Source of the DNA: CAWATZ01 sp963784995
Lineage (GTDB): Bacteria > Planctomycetota > Planctomycetia > Gemmatales > Gemmataceae
Assembly: GCA_963784995.1 (NCBI GenBank)
Contig: CAWATZ010000013.1
Span: 682,001 to 746,000 of the forward strand
Reading direction: 5' to 3'
Length of the DNA stretch: 64,000 nucleotides
Position 1 is the stretch's first letter; each line of letters opens with the position of its first letter. The notes below the pieces were generated by a model. The model was not told the DNA's origin. It saw only the letters and a program-made list of their open reading frames with translations, and made no database searches. Shown here one piece after another: positions 28,851 to 39,400 of the stretch. Position numbers and translations under genes: made by a program.

Positions 28851-31697
28851 TCACCGTCCCTTCGGCCTGTCGCCGCCGGGTGCGGTCGCCCGCTTCAGCA
28901 AGTCCCGCACGGCCCGCCAGGTCGCGCCGGGAACCTGCACGGAGGCCCGGACACAGTCGCCCTCTTTGTTGATTCCCCACTGCAGGCTCCTCAGGGTCTG
29001 GCCGACCACTGTCAGGGCCACAGGCTCCTTGTTCAGCACCGGGTATCTGTCTTGCAACACTCTGAGCCCTTGACGGGACCATTTGTTGAGGTCTTCCTGC
29101 AAGACCCGGGTCATGCTCGTCTTGTCCATGCACAGGGCCACGGCCAGGACGACCCCATCGCCCTGCGGTCTCAGGGTAAGGACAAAGGTGCGCGGACAGG
29201 CCCGCAGGTCGAGGGCCTCGGTCAGCACCTTGCGGTACTCGGTGGGGATTTCCCCGAGGCAGATGCCGCAAAGGTCCATCGGGACTTCTCGCAGCGCTTC
29301 CCTGATCCAGGGAGGATTGTCGCCTGCCAGCGGATCGCTCAAGGGGCGTGGCCCGTTTGCCGGCGCAAACACCGGAACTTGCTCCAGGACCTTCCGATGT
29401 TCCTCTTCCCCGGCGTCCTTCTTCAGCGACCGTGCCAGGAATGCGTGGTTGTCGTCGTAAAGACCAAGAGCGAAGGGGAACGCGGGACCGCTGACGCGAA
29501 GCGGTTTGCGAGGCAGCTCATTGTTCCCCGCGGCCTCGACCTGAACGGTTTTCGCGGTCACTTCGCGGATAAAATCGATGATGCGCTTGCGGCCGTCCAG
29601 GGCCACCCCTTGCAGGTGAACGATCCCATGGGCGTCCGCGGTCCTGGGATCCTCGCAGTAAGCCAGGGCCAGGCCATCGAGCCGGATGCGGCCGAGGTTT
29701 TCCGGGGTGAGCCGGGCGGTCATCTCCTCCGGTGCCAGCAGGCGAAGCGCGATTTTCGTCCAGTCGTCCTCGAGCGTGAGAGGGCTGATGCCGTGGAGGT
29801 CGAGGGCCCCGAACAGGGTCGCCTCGGCGGGCAGCCAGTTCAAGGTGTTCTTCCAGAAGGAAGCTCCTTGAGGATCATAAGTCCGCGCGAGGGGCCTGGC
29901 CGCCTCCGGGGGCAGGATCGTCCCGGGCATTGGTCCGACGGAGGGCACGCCGACAATAACACTGCCGAGGATCACCAGTGCGAATGCCAGGCCCACGCCT
30001 GCACCAAGGAGTCTGAGCCAGCGGGAGATCTTGCTCTGGAGCCGGGGTCGTGGTCCAACCGGCGACGGCACCGCCCGCGCGACCTGAATGACCTCCGAGC
30101 CATTGACCGGCTCGAACGGCTTGCCGCACTCGGGACAATGGACCAGGCTGCCCACCATCGACTCGGGCACCTGCAAGGAAGCCCCACAGGTGGGACAGAT
30201 CGTCAGGCTCGTCGGCAACCCGGCGGGAGCGCTGCCGGCCGGGGCCGGCGGGGCCGGTGGCTGTACCCAGGCCCGATGCTGCAGCTGGGCCAGACGCTGC
30301 CCGAGGATCTCGACCACCTCGGCGGCCGACTGATGCCGTTGTCTGGCTCCTTGGCCATCAGCCTGTCCACGATGGCCGCGAGCCAGTCGGGCACCTCGGG
30401 GTTGGTTTCGCGGATGGGCCGAGGCGAGTCCTCGGTGACGCGACGCAGCACCGCCAGGGTGTTGGCGGCCCGGAAGGGCGGCCGGCCGGTACACAGCGTG
30501 TACAGCACGCTGCCCAGGCTGAACAGGTCGGCGCGGGTCCAGCGCCTCGCCGCGTGCTTGCTCGGGAGCCATGAACAGGGGCGAGCCGGCCACAAAGCCG
30601 CTCTGAGTCAGACTGGCATCGTCCATCGCCCGCGCCAGGCCGAAGTCGGTCAGCTTGACGCGCTGCACTCCGTCTTCCAGGAGGATGTTGCCCGGCTTGA
30701 CGTCCCGATGGACGATGCCGTGACTGTGCGCCGCTGCCAGCCCGGAGGCCGTCTCCATGCCAATGCGGACGATCTCGGTCACTTCCAGCGGTCCCTCCTT
30801 GTCGATCCGTTCTTGCAGCGAGGGTCCGGCGACGTACTGCATCACCAGGTAAGGCAGGCCGTTGCTCTCCTCGACGGCATGGATGGTGACGATGTGGTCG
30901 TGCGTGACCGCGGCGGCAGCCTTGGCCTCACGCAGGAAGCGTTTGCGGGCAACGCCGCTGGTGGCCAGTTGCGGGGCCAGCACCTTGATGGCCACCACTC
31001 GGTGCAGCGACGGGTCGAAGGCCTTGAGGACCACGCCCATGCCGCCCCGGCCGATCTCGGACAGCACCTCGTAGCGGTCCAGCCGGCCCAGCTGACCCGG
31101 CTTGTCCGAGGGGCTGAGGAACCCCAGAGGCAGCTCGGCGGCGAACGGCTTCTCATCGCGGGTCTGCTCTTCCGGGACGTCCTTGAGTTTCTCGATAACC
31201 TGCTTCAAGGCGGGCTCGGGGGGCGGTGGCGGGGTCAGCTTGCGGGCCAGGGCTGGCCAGGACTTTTGCCCCGCCGTCAGTCCTTCCACGCGATGCTGGC
31301 ACGCCGGGCAGACCTCCAGGTGGGCCGCCACTTGCCGGTGTTCGGGAAATGACAGGCGCTCGACGAGGAAATCCTTCAGCCGGCCCACGGGAGGACAGGC
31401 CACCGCGGCCTTGGGAGGGAAAAAGACCTGGCGGAACAACCAGCGGACCGCGAGACACACCAGCAGGCAAAGGATCGCCACGAAAAGCAAGAAGCCCACG
31501 CCAACGGCGAACTTTTCTCCATGGCGGGGATTGTCAGCGGAGATGATGCCGAAAAGCAAGAGGAGCAATGCCAGACCGGTGCCGACGAGGGAGCCGACGA
31601 ACACCTCGCGGGAAATGCGGCCGGCGCGGTAGAGCGCGATGAGCAGGACGGTCACACCCCCCACCAGCAGCAGCAAGAAGAAAATGCCACACGCCAT
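28851..31697 (-). CDS. membrane Ser/Thr kinase with zf-HC2 finger (tandem copy 2), compensated frameshift
   Basis: Protein of 948 aa, third gene of the sigma-kinase-kinase operon. Order: two or three N-terminal membrane helices, zf-HC2 finger (AHLEVCPACQ), kinase with GRGGMGVVLKAFD, AIKVLAP, HRDVKPGNILLED and TDFGLARAMDD, a two-CPxC zinc ribbon (CPTCGASL...CPECGKPFEP), a membrane helix and a ~350-residue extracytoplasmic domain. Compared with its neighbour, two bases are missing near 30537 and one near 30330, so about 70 residues of the kinase C-lobe are read in a wrong frame before the frame is restored. Kinase activity is doubtful as written. Confidence 0.88.
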   Translation of the reverse strand: MACGIFFLLLLVGGVTVLLIALYRAGRISREVFVGSLVGTGLALLLLLFGIISADNPRHGEKFAVGVGFLLFVAILCLLVCLAVRWLFRQVFFPPKAAVACPPVGRLKDFLVERLSFPEHRQVAAHLEVCPACQHRVEGLTAGQKSWPALARKLTPPPPPEPALKQVIEKLKDVPEEQTRDEKPFAAELPLGFLSPSDKPGQLGRLDRYEVLSEIGRGGMGVVLKAFDPSLHRVVAIKVLAPQLATSGVARKRFLREAKAAAAVTHDHIVTIHAVEESNGLPYLVMQYVAGPSLQERIDKEGPLEVTEIVRIGMETASGLAAAHSHGIVHRDVKPGNILLEDGVQRVKLTDFGLARAMDDASLTQSGFVAGSPLFMAPEQARGEALDPRRPVQPGQRAVHAVYRPAALPGRQHPGGAASRHRGLASAHPRNQPRGARLARGHRGQADGQGARQRHQSAAEVVEILGQRLAQLQHRAWVQPPAPPAPAGSAPAGLPTSLTICPTCGASLQVPESMVGSLVHCPECGKPFEPVNGSEVIQVARAVPSPVGPRPRLQSKISRWLRLLGAGVGLAFALVILGSVIVGVPSVGPMPGTILPPEAARPLARTYDPQGASFWKNTLNWLPAEATLFGALDLHGISPLTLEDDWTKIALRLLAPEEMTARLTPENLGRIRLDGLALAYCEDPRTADAHGIVHLQGVALDGRKRIIDFIREVTAKTVQVEAAGNNELPRKPLRVSGPAFPFALGLYDDNHAFLARSLKKDAGEEEHRKVLEQVPVFAPANGPRPLSDPLAGDNPPWIREALREVPMDLCGICLGEIPTEYRKVLTEALDLRACPRTFVLTLRPQGDGVVLAVALCMDKTSMTRVLQEDLNKWSRQGLRVLQDRYPVLNKEPVALTVVGQTLRSLQWGINKEGDCVRASVQVPGATWRAVRDLLKRATAPGGDRPKGR

Positions 31698-31740
31698 AAC
31701 TACCCCCTGTTTCAGTCTCTCTCCATTCGACGCCGTCCGG

Positions 31741-34566
31741 TTACTCGGGGTTATCGACCTGAGTCGCCCGCAGCAATACGTTCTTCAGAGCCTTCCAGAC
31801 CGGACCGGGAATCCGCACGGAGGTGCGGACGCCGTCACCTTTCTCGTTCTTTCCCCAGCGGATGTTTTTCAGGGTTTGGCTGACCATTGCCAGGGCCGAC
31901 GGGTCCTGGCGCCAGCGTGGGTCCCGGGCTTGCAAACGGTCAAGCCCTTGCCGGCTCCACTTCGCCAGGTCGGCCAGCAAGGTCGGGACCGTCCCGGCCC
32001 TGTCCATCCAGAGACTCACGGCCACGACGGCGCTGTCGCCCTCCTGTCGGAGTGTCGCGACAAACGTGCGCGGGCACTCCCGCAACTCCAGGGCCTCGCT
32101 CAGCGTCTGCCGCCACTCCCGGGGGATTTCCCCGATGCAGAGGGCACGGACGTCTGTCGGAACCAGCCTCAGTTCGTCCTTGATCCAGGGAGCTTTGGAG
32201 CCGGTCAGAAGATCGCCCGGGGGCATTGGAACTGCCGGCCCAAATCCCTGGACTTGCCCCAGGACCGCCAGATGCTGGCCGGGCCCCGCGCCCTTCTTCA
32301 GCGACCGTGCCAGGAACGCATGGTTGTCGTCGTAAAAACCCAGAGCGAAGGGCAGCTCGGGGCTGCTGATGCGATACCTCTCCTTGTCCCACTCCAACTG
32401 ATCGATGCCAACTTCCTTCCCTGTCGCCCGGCTGAGATATTGGACGATCGGTACGTGGCCGTCCAGGGCCAGCCCTTGCAGGTGGACAAGCGCCCGCTCT
32501 TCCCCTGGCTTGGGGCCGTCGTAGTAAGCCAGCGCCACCCCGTCCAGCCGAATCCGACCGAGGTTCTCCGGAGTCAGCTGAACGCTTGTCTCCCGCGGCA
32601 CAAGCAGACGCAGCGCCATTCGCGTCCAGGGATCATCGAGCGTGAGAGGGCCGATCCCCCCGAGGTCGATAGCTCCAAAGAGGGTCGCCCGGGCGGGCAG
32701 CCAGGCCAGGGTGTTCTTCCAGTAGGAAGGCTCTCTCGGATCGGCCGGCCGGCTGACTGGCCACGGTGCCGCCTCCGCAATCGTTGGCGGTGCCGGGGGC
32801 GACACGGACGACCCGCCGACAATCAGGCTGCCAAAGAGGAGCAACGAGAACAGCAACGGCACGGCTGCGATGGCGAGCCCGTACCAGCGGGGACTCTTTC
32901 TCCAGAAGCGGAAACCGCGCTTCAGCGGCGAAAGGATCGCTCGGGCCACCTGAATGACCTCCGAGCCATTGACCGGCTCAAACGGCTTGCCGCACTCGGG
33001 GCAATGCACCAGGCCGCCCACCATCGACTCCGGCACGTGCAGCGAAGCACCGCAGCTGGGACAGAGCGTCAGGCTGGTCGGCAACCCGGCAGCAGCGTTG
33101 GCGGCTGGCGCCGGCGGAGCCTGTGGCGGCACCCAGGCCCGATGCTGCAGCTGAGCCAGCCGTTGCCCCAGCATCTCGACCACCTCGGCGGCGGACTGAT
33201 AGCGTCGGTCCGGCTCCTTGGCCATCAGCCTGTCCACGAGGGCGGCCAGCCACTCAGGAACCTCGGGGTTGGTTTCGCGGATGGGCCGAGGCGTGTCCTC
33301 GGTGACGCGACGCAGCACCGCCAGGGTGTTGGCCGCCCGGAAGGGCGGCCGGCCGGTACACAGCGTGTACAGCACGCTGCCCAGGCTGAACAGGTCGGCG
33401 CGGGGATCCAGTGCCTCGCCGCGGGCCTGCTCCGGGGCCATGAACAGGGGCGAGCCGGCCACAAAGCCGCTCTGCGTCAGGCTGGCATCGTCCATCGCCC
33501 GCGCCAGGCCGAAGTCGGTCAGCTTGACGCGCTGCACCCCGTCCTCCAGGAGGATGTTGCCCGGCTTGACGTCCCGATGGACGATCCCGTGACTGTGTGC
33601 TGCGGCCAGCCCGGAGGCCGTCTCCATGCCGATGCGCACGATCTCGGTCACTTCCAGCGGCCCCTCCTTGTCGATCCGTTCTTGCAGGGAGGGTCCGGCG
33701 ACGTACTGCATCACCAGGTAAGGCAGGCCGTTGCTCTCCTCGACGGCATGGATGGTGACGATGTGATCGTGAGTGACCGCAGCAGCGGCCTTGGCCTCAC
33801 GCAGGAAACGCTTGCGGGCGACGCCGCTGGTGGCCAGCTGGGGGGCCAGCACCTTGATGGCCACCACCCGATGCAGCGACGGGTCGAAGGCCTTGAGGAC
33901 CACGCCCATGCCGCCCCGGCCGATCTCGGCCAGCACCTCGTAGCGGTCCAGCCGGCCCAGCTGACCCGGCTTGTCCGAGGGGCTGAGGAACCCCAGAGGC
34001 AGCTCGGCGGCAAACGGCTTCTCGTCGCGTGTCTGCTCTTCCGGGACATCCTTGAGTTTCTCGATAACCTGTTTCAAGGCGGGCTCGGGAGGGGGCGGCG
34101 GCGTCAGCTTGTGGGCCAGGGCCGGCCAGGACTTTTGCCCCGCCGTCAGTCCTTCCAGCCGATGCTGGCACGCCGGGCAGCGTTCCAGATGGACGGCGAC
34201 TTTCCAGTGTTCGACAGACGGCAAGCGGTCGATCAGGAAGTCCTTCAGACGATCGACGGTGGGACAGGCCGCGGGTTGCAGGCCGAAGAGCTGCGAGCGG
34301 ATCAACCACCGGATGACTAGCCGGACCAGCCGGACCAGAAGGAAGAGGGCGAAGCCGAGGAGAAGGAGAAACGCCATGCCGAACAACCGACCGGGACCGT
34401 GATGATCCGAAGCGATGGCAGCGAAGAACAGAACAAGACCCAACCCAGTGACAATGAGGGAGCCGATGAATATCTCGCGGGAAATCTGGCCGGCACGGTG
34501 CAGGCGAAAAAGAACCCACACCACGCCCCCCGCCAGCAACAGCAAGAAGAAGATGCCACACGCCAT
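31741..34566 (-). CDS. membrane Ser/Thr kinase with zf-HC2 finger (tandem copy 1)
   Basis: Intact protein of 941 aa. N-terminal membrane helices, zf-HC2 finger (VHLERCPACQHRLEGL), kinase with GRGGMGVVLKAFD, VVAIKVLAPQL, HGIVHRDVKPGNILLEDGVQ, TDFGLARAMDD and MAPEQARGEA, then PEWLAALVDRLMAKEPDRRY of the C-lobe. A zinc ribbon (CPSCGASL, CPECGKPFEP) precedes a membrane helix and a C-terminal domain outside the cytoplasm. The finger and kinase are nearly identical to the gene at 28851, while the N-terminal helices and C-terminal domain differ, so the pair may sense different signals with the same cytoplasmic machinery. Confidence 0.93.
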   Translation of the reverse strand: MACGIFFLLLLAGGVVWVLFRLHRAGQISREIFIGSLIVTGLGLVLFFAAIASDHHGPGRLFGMAFLLLLGFALFLLVRLVRLVIRWLIRSQLFGLQPAACPTVDRLKDFLIDRLPSVEHWKVAVHLERCPACQHRLEGLTAGQKSWPALAHKLTPPPPPEPALKQVIEKLKDVPEEQTRDEKPFAAELPLGFLSPSDKPGQLGRLDRYEVLAEIGRGGMGVVLKAFDPSLHRVVAIKVLAPQLATSGVARKRFLREAKAAAAVTHDHIVTIHAVEESNGLPYLVMQYVAGPSLQERIDKEGPLEVTEIVRIGMETASGLAAAHSHGIVHRDVKPGNILLEDGVQRVKLTDFGLARAMDDASLTQSGFVAGSPLFMAPEQARGEALDPRADLFSLGSVLYTLCTGRPPFRAANTLAVLRRVTEDTPRPIRETNPEVPEWLAALVDRLMAKEPDRRYQSAAEVVEMLGQRLAQLQHRAWVPPQAPPAPAANAAAGLPTSLTLCPSCGASLHVPESMVGGLVHCPECGKPFEPVNGSEVIQVARAILSPLKRGFRFWRKSPRWYGLAIAAVPLLFSLLLFGSLIVGGSSVSPPAPPTIAEAAPWPVSRPADPREPSYWKNTLAWLPARATLFGAIDLGGIGPLTLDDPWTRMALRLLVPRETSVQLTPENLGRIRLDGVALAYYDGPKPGEERALVHLQGLALDGHVPIVQYLSRATGKEVGIDQLEWDKERYRISSPELPFALGFYDDNHAFLARSLKKGAGPGQHLAVLGQVQGFGPAVPMPPGDLLTGSKAPWIKDELRLVPTDVRALCIGEIPREWRQTLSEALELRECPRTFVATLRQEGDSAVVAVSLWMDRAGTVPTLLADLAKWSRQGLDRLQARDPRWRQDPSALAMVSQTLKNIRWGKNEKGDGVRTSVRIPGPVWKALKNVLLRATQVDNPE

Positions 34567-34606
34567 GATTCACCCCTATCCGCACGATCCGCCTCGCGCC
34601 GTCCGG

Positions 34607-35209
34607 TTAGACGGACTCGTCGAGCGTCTCTCGAATCAGCTCCTTGAGCCGGGCCATCACTCGGCCCTTGGCGAGATAGACCGCGGCCACGCTCAACCCC
34701 AGGGCCCGCGCCACTTCCGGGCCGGTCATGCCCTCGACCGCGGTCTGCCAGAACGCCTGCCAGGTCGATTCCTGGAAGGCCCCACGCACCTGCTCGGCGG
34801 CCCAGGCAAAGACCCGCTGCTCGTACTCCTGGTCCCACCAGGCGTTCTGGTCTTCCTCGCGGGCCGGCAGTTCCTGGAGCAGCTGCTGGGCGTCCGTGTC
34901 CCCGGTGCCGCGACCGGGCCGTTTCTGGGCGGCGATGAAGTTCCGCAGCTTGTTTCGCACCACGGTGAACAGCCAGCCGCGGAAGGAGCCGCGGCGCGGG
35001 TCGTAGTCGAGCCGGCGAATGCCTCCGGAAACCGCCGTGAGGACGTCCTGGGTGAGGTCGGCCGCGTCCGCGTCCTGCAGGCCGTGCTTGCGAGCAAAGC
35101 CGTAGACCAGCGGCGCATACAATTCCACGAACTGCGACCAGGCCCCGTCGTCGCGGGCATCGCACAGGCGGACCAGAAGGCTGACCCGGGTAGCTGGCGC
35201 GTCGCTCAT
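34607..35209 (-). CDS. ECF-type sigma factor
   Basis: Sigma factor of 200 aa from an ATG at 35209. Region 2: WSQFVELYAPLVYGFARKHG, DADAADLTQDVLTAVSGG, FRGWLFTVVRNKLRNFI. Region 4: WQTAVEGMTGPEVARALGLS and AAVYLAKGRVMARLKELIR. It lies 40 bases upstream of the kinase at 31741, same strand. With the zinc-finger kinases it forms a regulatory cassette. A 364-base gap precedes it, with the repeat at 35379-35532. Confidence 0.92.
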   Translation of the reverse strand: MSDAPATRVSLLVRLCDARDDGAWSQFVELYAPLVYGFARKHGLQDADAADLTQDVLTAVSGGIRRLDYDPRRGSFRGWLFTVVRNKLRNFIAAQKRPGRGTGDTDAQQLLQELPAREEDQNAWWDQEYEQRVFAWAAEQVRGAFQESTWQAFWQTAVEGMTGPEVARALGLSVAAVYLAKGRVMARLKELIRETLDESV

Positions 35210-35378
35210 GCGGTAACCTCTCCTACTGCAAGTACCAGCGCGGGACGCCATCTTATCGCGCTGGAGGCGATTTTGTTTGATTTTACACACAACGGGGACA
35301 GCTTGTTACAAGCGCAACGAATCGGAACCGAGGTCCCATTCGTCAATAGAAGGGGGCAAACCGCCCTCCGTTCGACTG

Positions 35379-35532
35379 TTGCCCTTTTTGGAGTGCGGCA
35401 GTGGCTTTGCTCTGCCGCTTTGGTTTCTCCTTTTGCTTTTTGTTTCTTTGGGTGTGAAAAGCAAAAAACACATTCAAAAGCAGAAACAAAAGCGGCAGAG
35501 CAAAGCTACTGCCGCACTCCAAAAAAGGGCAA
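35379..35532. repeat. inverted repeat between the sigma and LCCL genes
   Basis: Arms at about 35379-35424 and 35485-35532, core GAGTGCGGCAGTGGCTTTGC, near-perfect for over 40 bases. The centre is AT-rich, unlike the surrounding DNA. It occupies the divergent region between the sigma and LCCL-protein genes and could influence both promoters. No gene is visible elsewhere in 35210-35573. Confidence 0.85.
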
Positions 35533-35573
35533 AAGGAAACTCGGAAGTGATCGGCATGGTCAAGGAGTCTGTC

Positions 35574-36413
35574 ATGAACTTGCGTTTGGGGTTCCTTGGA
35601 GCGTTGCTGGTGTGCCTGGTCGGGCGAGCCGATGCCGTGCCGGTGCCGCCGGCAGCCGAGGAGGTGGTCAAGCAGATCGAGCAGGAACTGGCCGAGTTCG
35701 AGAAAAAGAGCGAGGCGGAGTACAGGAAGTGCCGGGACCGCACCGCCGGGGAGCTGAAGAAGGTCCAGGACAAGTTCTGCAAGGAAGCCAAGCTCGACGA
35801 GGCCGTGGCGGTCCGCGAAGTGATCCGCTCCCTCCAGGCAGGCAACACGCCAGTCCTCGGCACCGAGACGCCGGCCGCGGCCCGAGAAGTTTACAAGCAG
35901 CACGAGGCCGAGCTGGCCGAGATCGACAAGAAGCTCGAGGCCGAGTTCCACAAACGGCGCGAGAAGATCACTGCGGACCTGAAGCAGATCCAGGACAAGT
36001 TCTGCAGGGAAGCCAAGCTCGACGAGGCCCTGGCGGTCCGCGACCTGATCCGCTCTCTGCAGGCCAATCCCGGCGACGTCTTGCCCGATCCGGGAGGCAT
36101 CAACGACGGTGGGGCCAACATCGGCAAGGTGTTCTACTACGAGGTCATCGGGACCGATACCGGGTCGGCCATCTGGGGCACCGACGTCTACACCACTGGC
36201 TCCCACCTTGGCATGGCCGCGGTCCACAGCGGTGTGCTGAAGAAGGGCCAGAAGGGCATTGTCAAGGTGACCATCCTGCCAGGCCAGGAAAGCTACACCG
36301 GCTCGACCAGGAATGGCGTCATCAGCCATCCCTACGGCAACTGGGGAGTCAGCTTCAAGGTCAGCCGCTCGATTGGGTTTGTGGGCAAACAGGGGCTCAA
36401 GGCCCAACCCTGA
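35574..36413 (+). CDS. secreted LCCL-domain protein with duplicated coiled-coil module
   Basis: Protein of 279 aa. The ATG at 35574 has AAGGAG at the right distance and starts a signal peptide (LGFLGALLVCLVGRADA). Two homologous helical modules of about 70 residues follow (KKVQDKFCKEAKLDEAVAVR and KQIQDKFCREAKLDEALAVR). The C-terminus is an LCCL-like domain: AIWGTDVYTTGSHLGMAAVH and PGQESYTGSTRNGVISHPYG. LCCL domains are known mainly from animal extracellular proteins and some bacteria, with probable ligand-binding roles. Its ligand cannot be read from the sequence. Confidence 0.85.
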   Translation: MNLRLGFLGALLVCLVGRADAVPVPPAAEEVVKQIEQELAEFEKKSEAEYRKCRDRTAGELKKVQDKFCKEAKLDEAVAVREVIRSLQAGNTPVLGTETPAAAREVYKQHEAELAEIDKKLEAEFHKRREKITADLKQIQDKFCREAKLDEALAVRDLIRSLQANPGDVLPDPGGINDGGANIGKVFYYEVIGTDTGSAIWGTDVYTTGSHLGMAAVHSGVLKKGQKGIVKVTILPGQESYTGSTRNGVISHPYGNWGVSFKVSRSIGFVGKQGLKAQP

Positions 36414-36496
36414 CCGGGCGAGCCAACGAGCCGGCAGCGTCAGCGACGGTTCACCCGGCACTCGCGTTCACTGGCGGCTTGCTCGTCGCTCATGGC

Positions 36497-39400
36497 TCAC
36501 TCGCTTTCTCGCTGCTGGGGTGTCGCCGCTTCCCAGAGTTTGACCGTGCCGTCCTTGCTGGAGGAAGCCAGGAAGCGGCCGTCGGCACTGAAGGTCAGTC
36601 GCACGATGGCGCCGCTGTGGCCGCGCAGCGTCAGGACTTCCTGGCCGCTCTCGGCGTCCCAGAGCGTGATGATGCCCGTACCGCTCCCGGTCGCCAGGCG
36701 TTTGCCGTCGGGCGTGAAGGCCACCACCCCACAGTCGATTCCGGGTCGGAAGTGGAGCAACTCGTTCCTCGAGTCCGTGTCGAACACGGCGATGCTTCTG
36801 GGACCGACCGCTGCCAGGAGGCGGCCGTCGTCGCTGAGCGCCAGGTGACGGACGCCCTCCTCCGGTCCCTGGAGGACGGTGAGTGGTCGGCCCGAGGCTG
36901 TGTCCCAGATTTGAACCCGGTTCGACAGACTCTGGCCCGTGGCCAGACGCGCACCATCCCGCGTCAGGGAGGGGAGTGTACTCACGTTCTCGACAAGCAA
37001 GGTGGTAACGCCGCTGGCCGCCTCACAAACTTCCACGCAGCGGCTCTTCTTGTACTGGAACCCCAGCACCAGGCTGCCACCGCCGTCGCAGAAGGCGATC
37101 GTGGGATTGGTCCACCACTCGGGCTTTTCGCGTCGGAAAGTAACCAGGACCTGTCTCGTTTGGCAATCGATCACCTGGATACGATAGTCTTTCTGGTTCA
37201 TGCCCAGCACGGCGAGACGGCCCCCATCCGGGCTGAGGGCGGCATCCATGAGCCGATACCCGAGCCCATTCGGCGGTGGGGGCAAGGGAGCGCCCAGAAC
37301 GTGGAAGAGTTCCTGGCCCGAGCCCGGGTCGAAAACGGCTGCACTCCAGTGACCAGCTTTGATGGGGCCTTCGGCCCCGGGAACCAAACGGTGCAGGTCG
37401 GCCACGGCGACGCGCCGGCTGTCAGACGAGAACGCCACGGTCAGGGCCGGAAGCTGGCCTGTTGGACACTGGCACAGGGTCCGGACTTCGGGATTGACGT
37501 CCGGACGCCAGATCTTGATCCCCTGGCCCGGGACCGGACCGGGCCTGGCGAAGTCCGCTGCCAGGCGCTTGCCATCGGAGCTGAAGTCCAGACTGTGGCT
37601 TCTGCTGGGCAGGCGAACCACCTCGGCACCGCTCGCGGCGTCTCGGACCACGATGCTCGCTCCCGGTCCATTGGAAGCGAGCCAGCGGCCGTCGGCACTG
37701 AAGACCAGCCGCGACCCCGCCCCCGGCTGGGTGTAAACCTCCTTGCCCGAAGCCGTGTCCCAGCACCGCAAGGTACTGCCGCAGCTGGCGGCCAGCCGTT
37801 TCCCATCGGGGCTGCAGGCAAGCGCCAGCACGTCGCGGTCCACGGGCAACACGGCCAGTTCCTTGCCGCTGCCAACGTCCCAAACGCGCACGGCGGGATC
37901 CTTCGCGCAGTGCCCTCCCGTCGCAAGTTGCCGGCCGTCGGGACTGAAAGCCAGGCAATGGACCGCGCGTGGACCCCGGCCGGAGCCAATCGTTGCCACT
38001 TCCTTCCCGTTGGCCAGCTCCCACAGGTGGACCTCCTCCAGGCTGGTGCTGTTCTTGTCTGCCGCCCAGGAGGCAGCAAGTCGCTGACCATCCGGGCTGA
38101 AGGCCACCACGGTAATCGATTCCGTGGGGGGCCCCTTGAGAGCGAAGAGACGCTCGTGGGAAGCCAGGTCCCAAACCTTGATGGTTTTCGGCGCACCAGG
38201 AAACTCGTGAAACAGGCTCACACAGGCAAGATAACGAAGGTTGGGACTGAAGGCGGCCGCATCGATGGTTCTCCTGGTGTCCAGCAGCCAGGATGCCAGC
38301 TCCTGCCCCGTGTCCGGACCCCAAATCTTGACCAGTCCGCCGCGGTCGAGCGAAGCAACGCGGCCGTCATCCGGGCTGAAAGCGATTGTCGTGATGGGCC
38401 AATCCTTGATTTTCGCCGGGTCGCTTCGCTCGACCGCATCGGCATGGCCGGTATAACTCCGCTCCTCGGCATGACAGAGGCGGTAAAGGTAGAAGTACTC
38501 CCAGCCGCGGAGGTCCGCGGGACATTCCGCCAGGAGCCGATCGGCGCGATCGAGGTTCCCGGCTTGCCATTCGCTCTGGACGCGACCGATGCGCTGGAAG
38601 TAGGCGGTTCGCTGTGCGGCCTGGAGGGCCAGGTCGGTTTGCCATTGTTTGCGGGCAAGCAAGGCGAGACCGATCGACAAGATGCCGATCAGCACGATTG
38701 CCGCCAGGACGCTCACGGCAATCAGAGCGGCCGCGGCCGGCTTGCGACGCGCGTACTTCCGGAGTCGTTCCCAACGGCTGCAGGGTCGAGCCGCGATCGG
38801 CTCGCCTCGCAAGTACCGCTCCAGGTCGTCCGCGAGGGCCGCCGCCGAGCTGTAACGCCGCTGCGGGTCTTTGTCCAGACACTTCAGACAGATCGTCTCC
38901 AGATCTCCATCGATACCGGGTTTGACCTGGCGTGGTGGAACGGGGTCGCGCTCCAGCACCTGCAAGATCGTATCCAGGGGAGTCTCTGCCCGGAACGGCG
39001 GCCGACCGGTGAGCAGCTCGTAGAGGATGGCCCCCAGGCTGTAAACGTCCACGCCGGTCGTCAGGACCTTCTCGGCCCGGGCCTGCTCGGGCGGCATGTA
39101 GCTGGGCGTGCCGAGGATGCTGCCCGTCCGCGTGTGCTGGCCTCCCTCCACAGGTCGGGCCAGTCCGAAATCGGTCACGTGCGGTTGGCCTTGCGCATCC
39201 AGGAGGATGTTGCCCGGCTTGAGGTCGCGGTGCAGCACGCCGCGCTGGTGGGCATGGTGGACGGCCCGGGCCACCGTGACCACCAGCGCGGCCGCTTCGC
39301 GGGCCGGCAGCTTCCGGCTTGTCAGGCTGCCGCCCTCGATGAGCTTCATGCTGAAATAATGCTGTCCCTGGTGTGCGCCGACTTCGTAGATGGGCACGAC

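Noticed and set aside
31639..34320. Plus-strand reading frame of 893 codons
   Set aside because: Shadow of the intact kinase at 31741; no conserved motif or start site.
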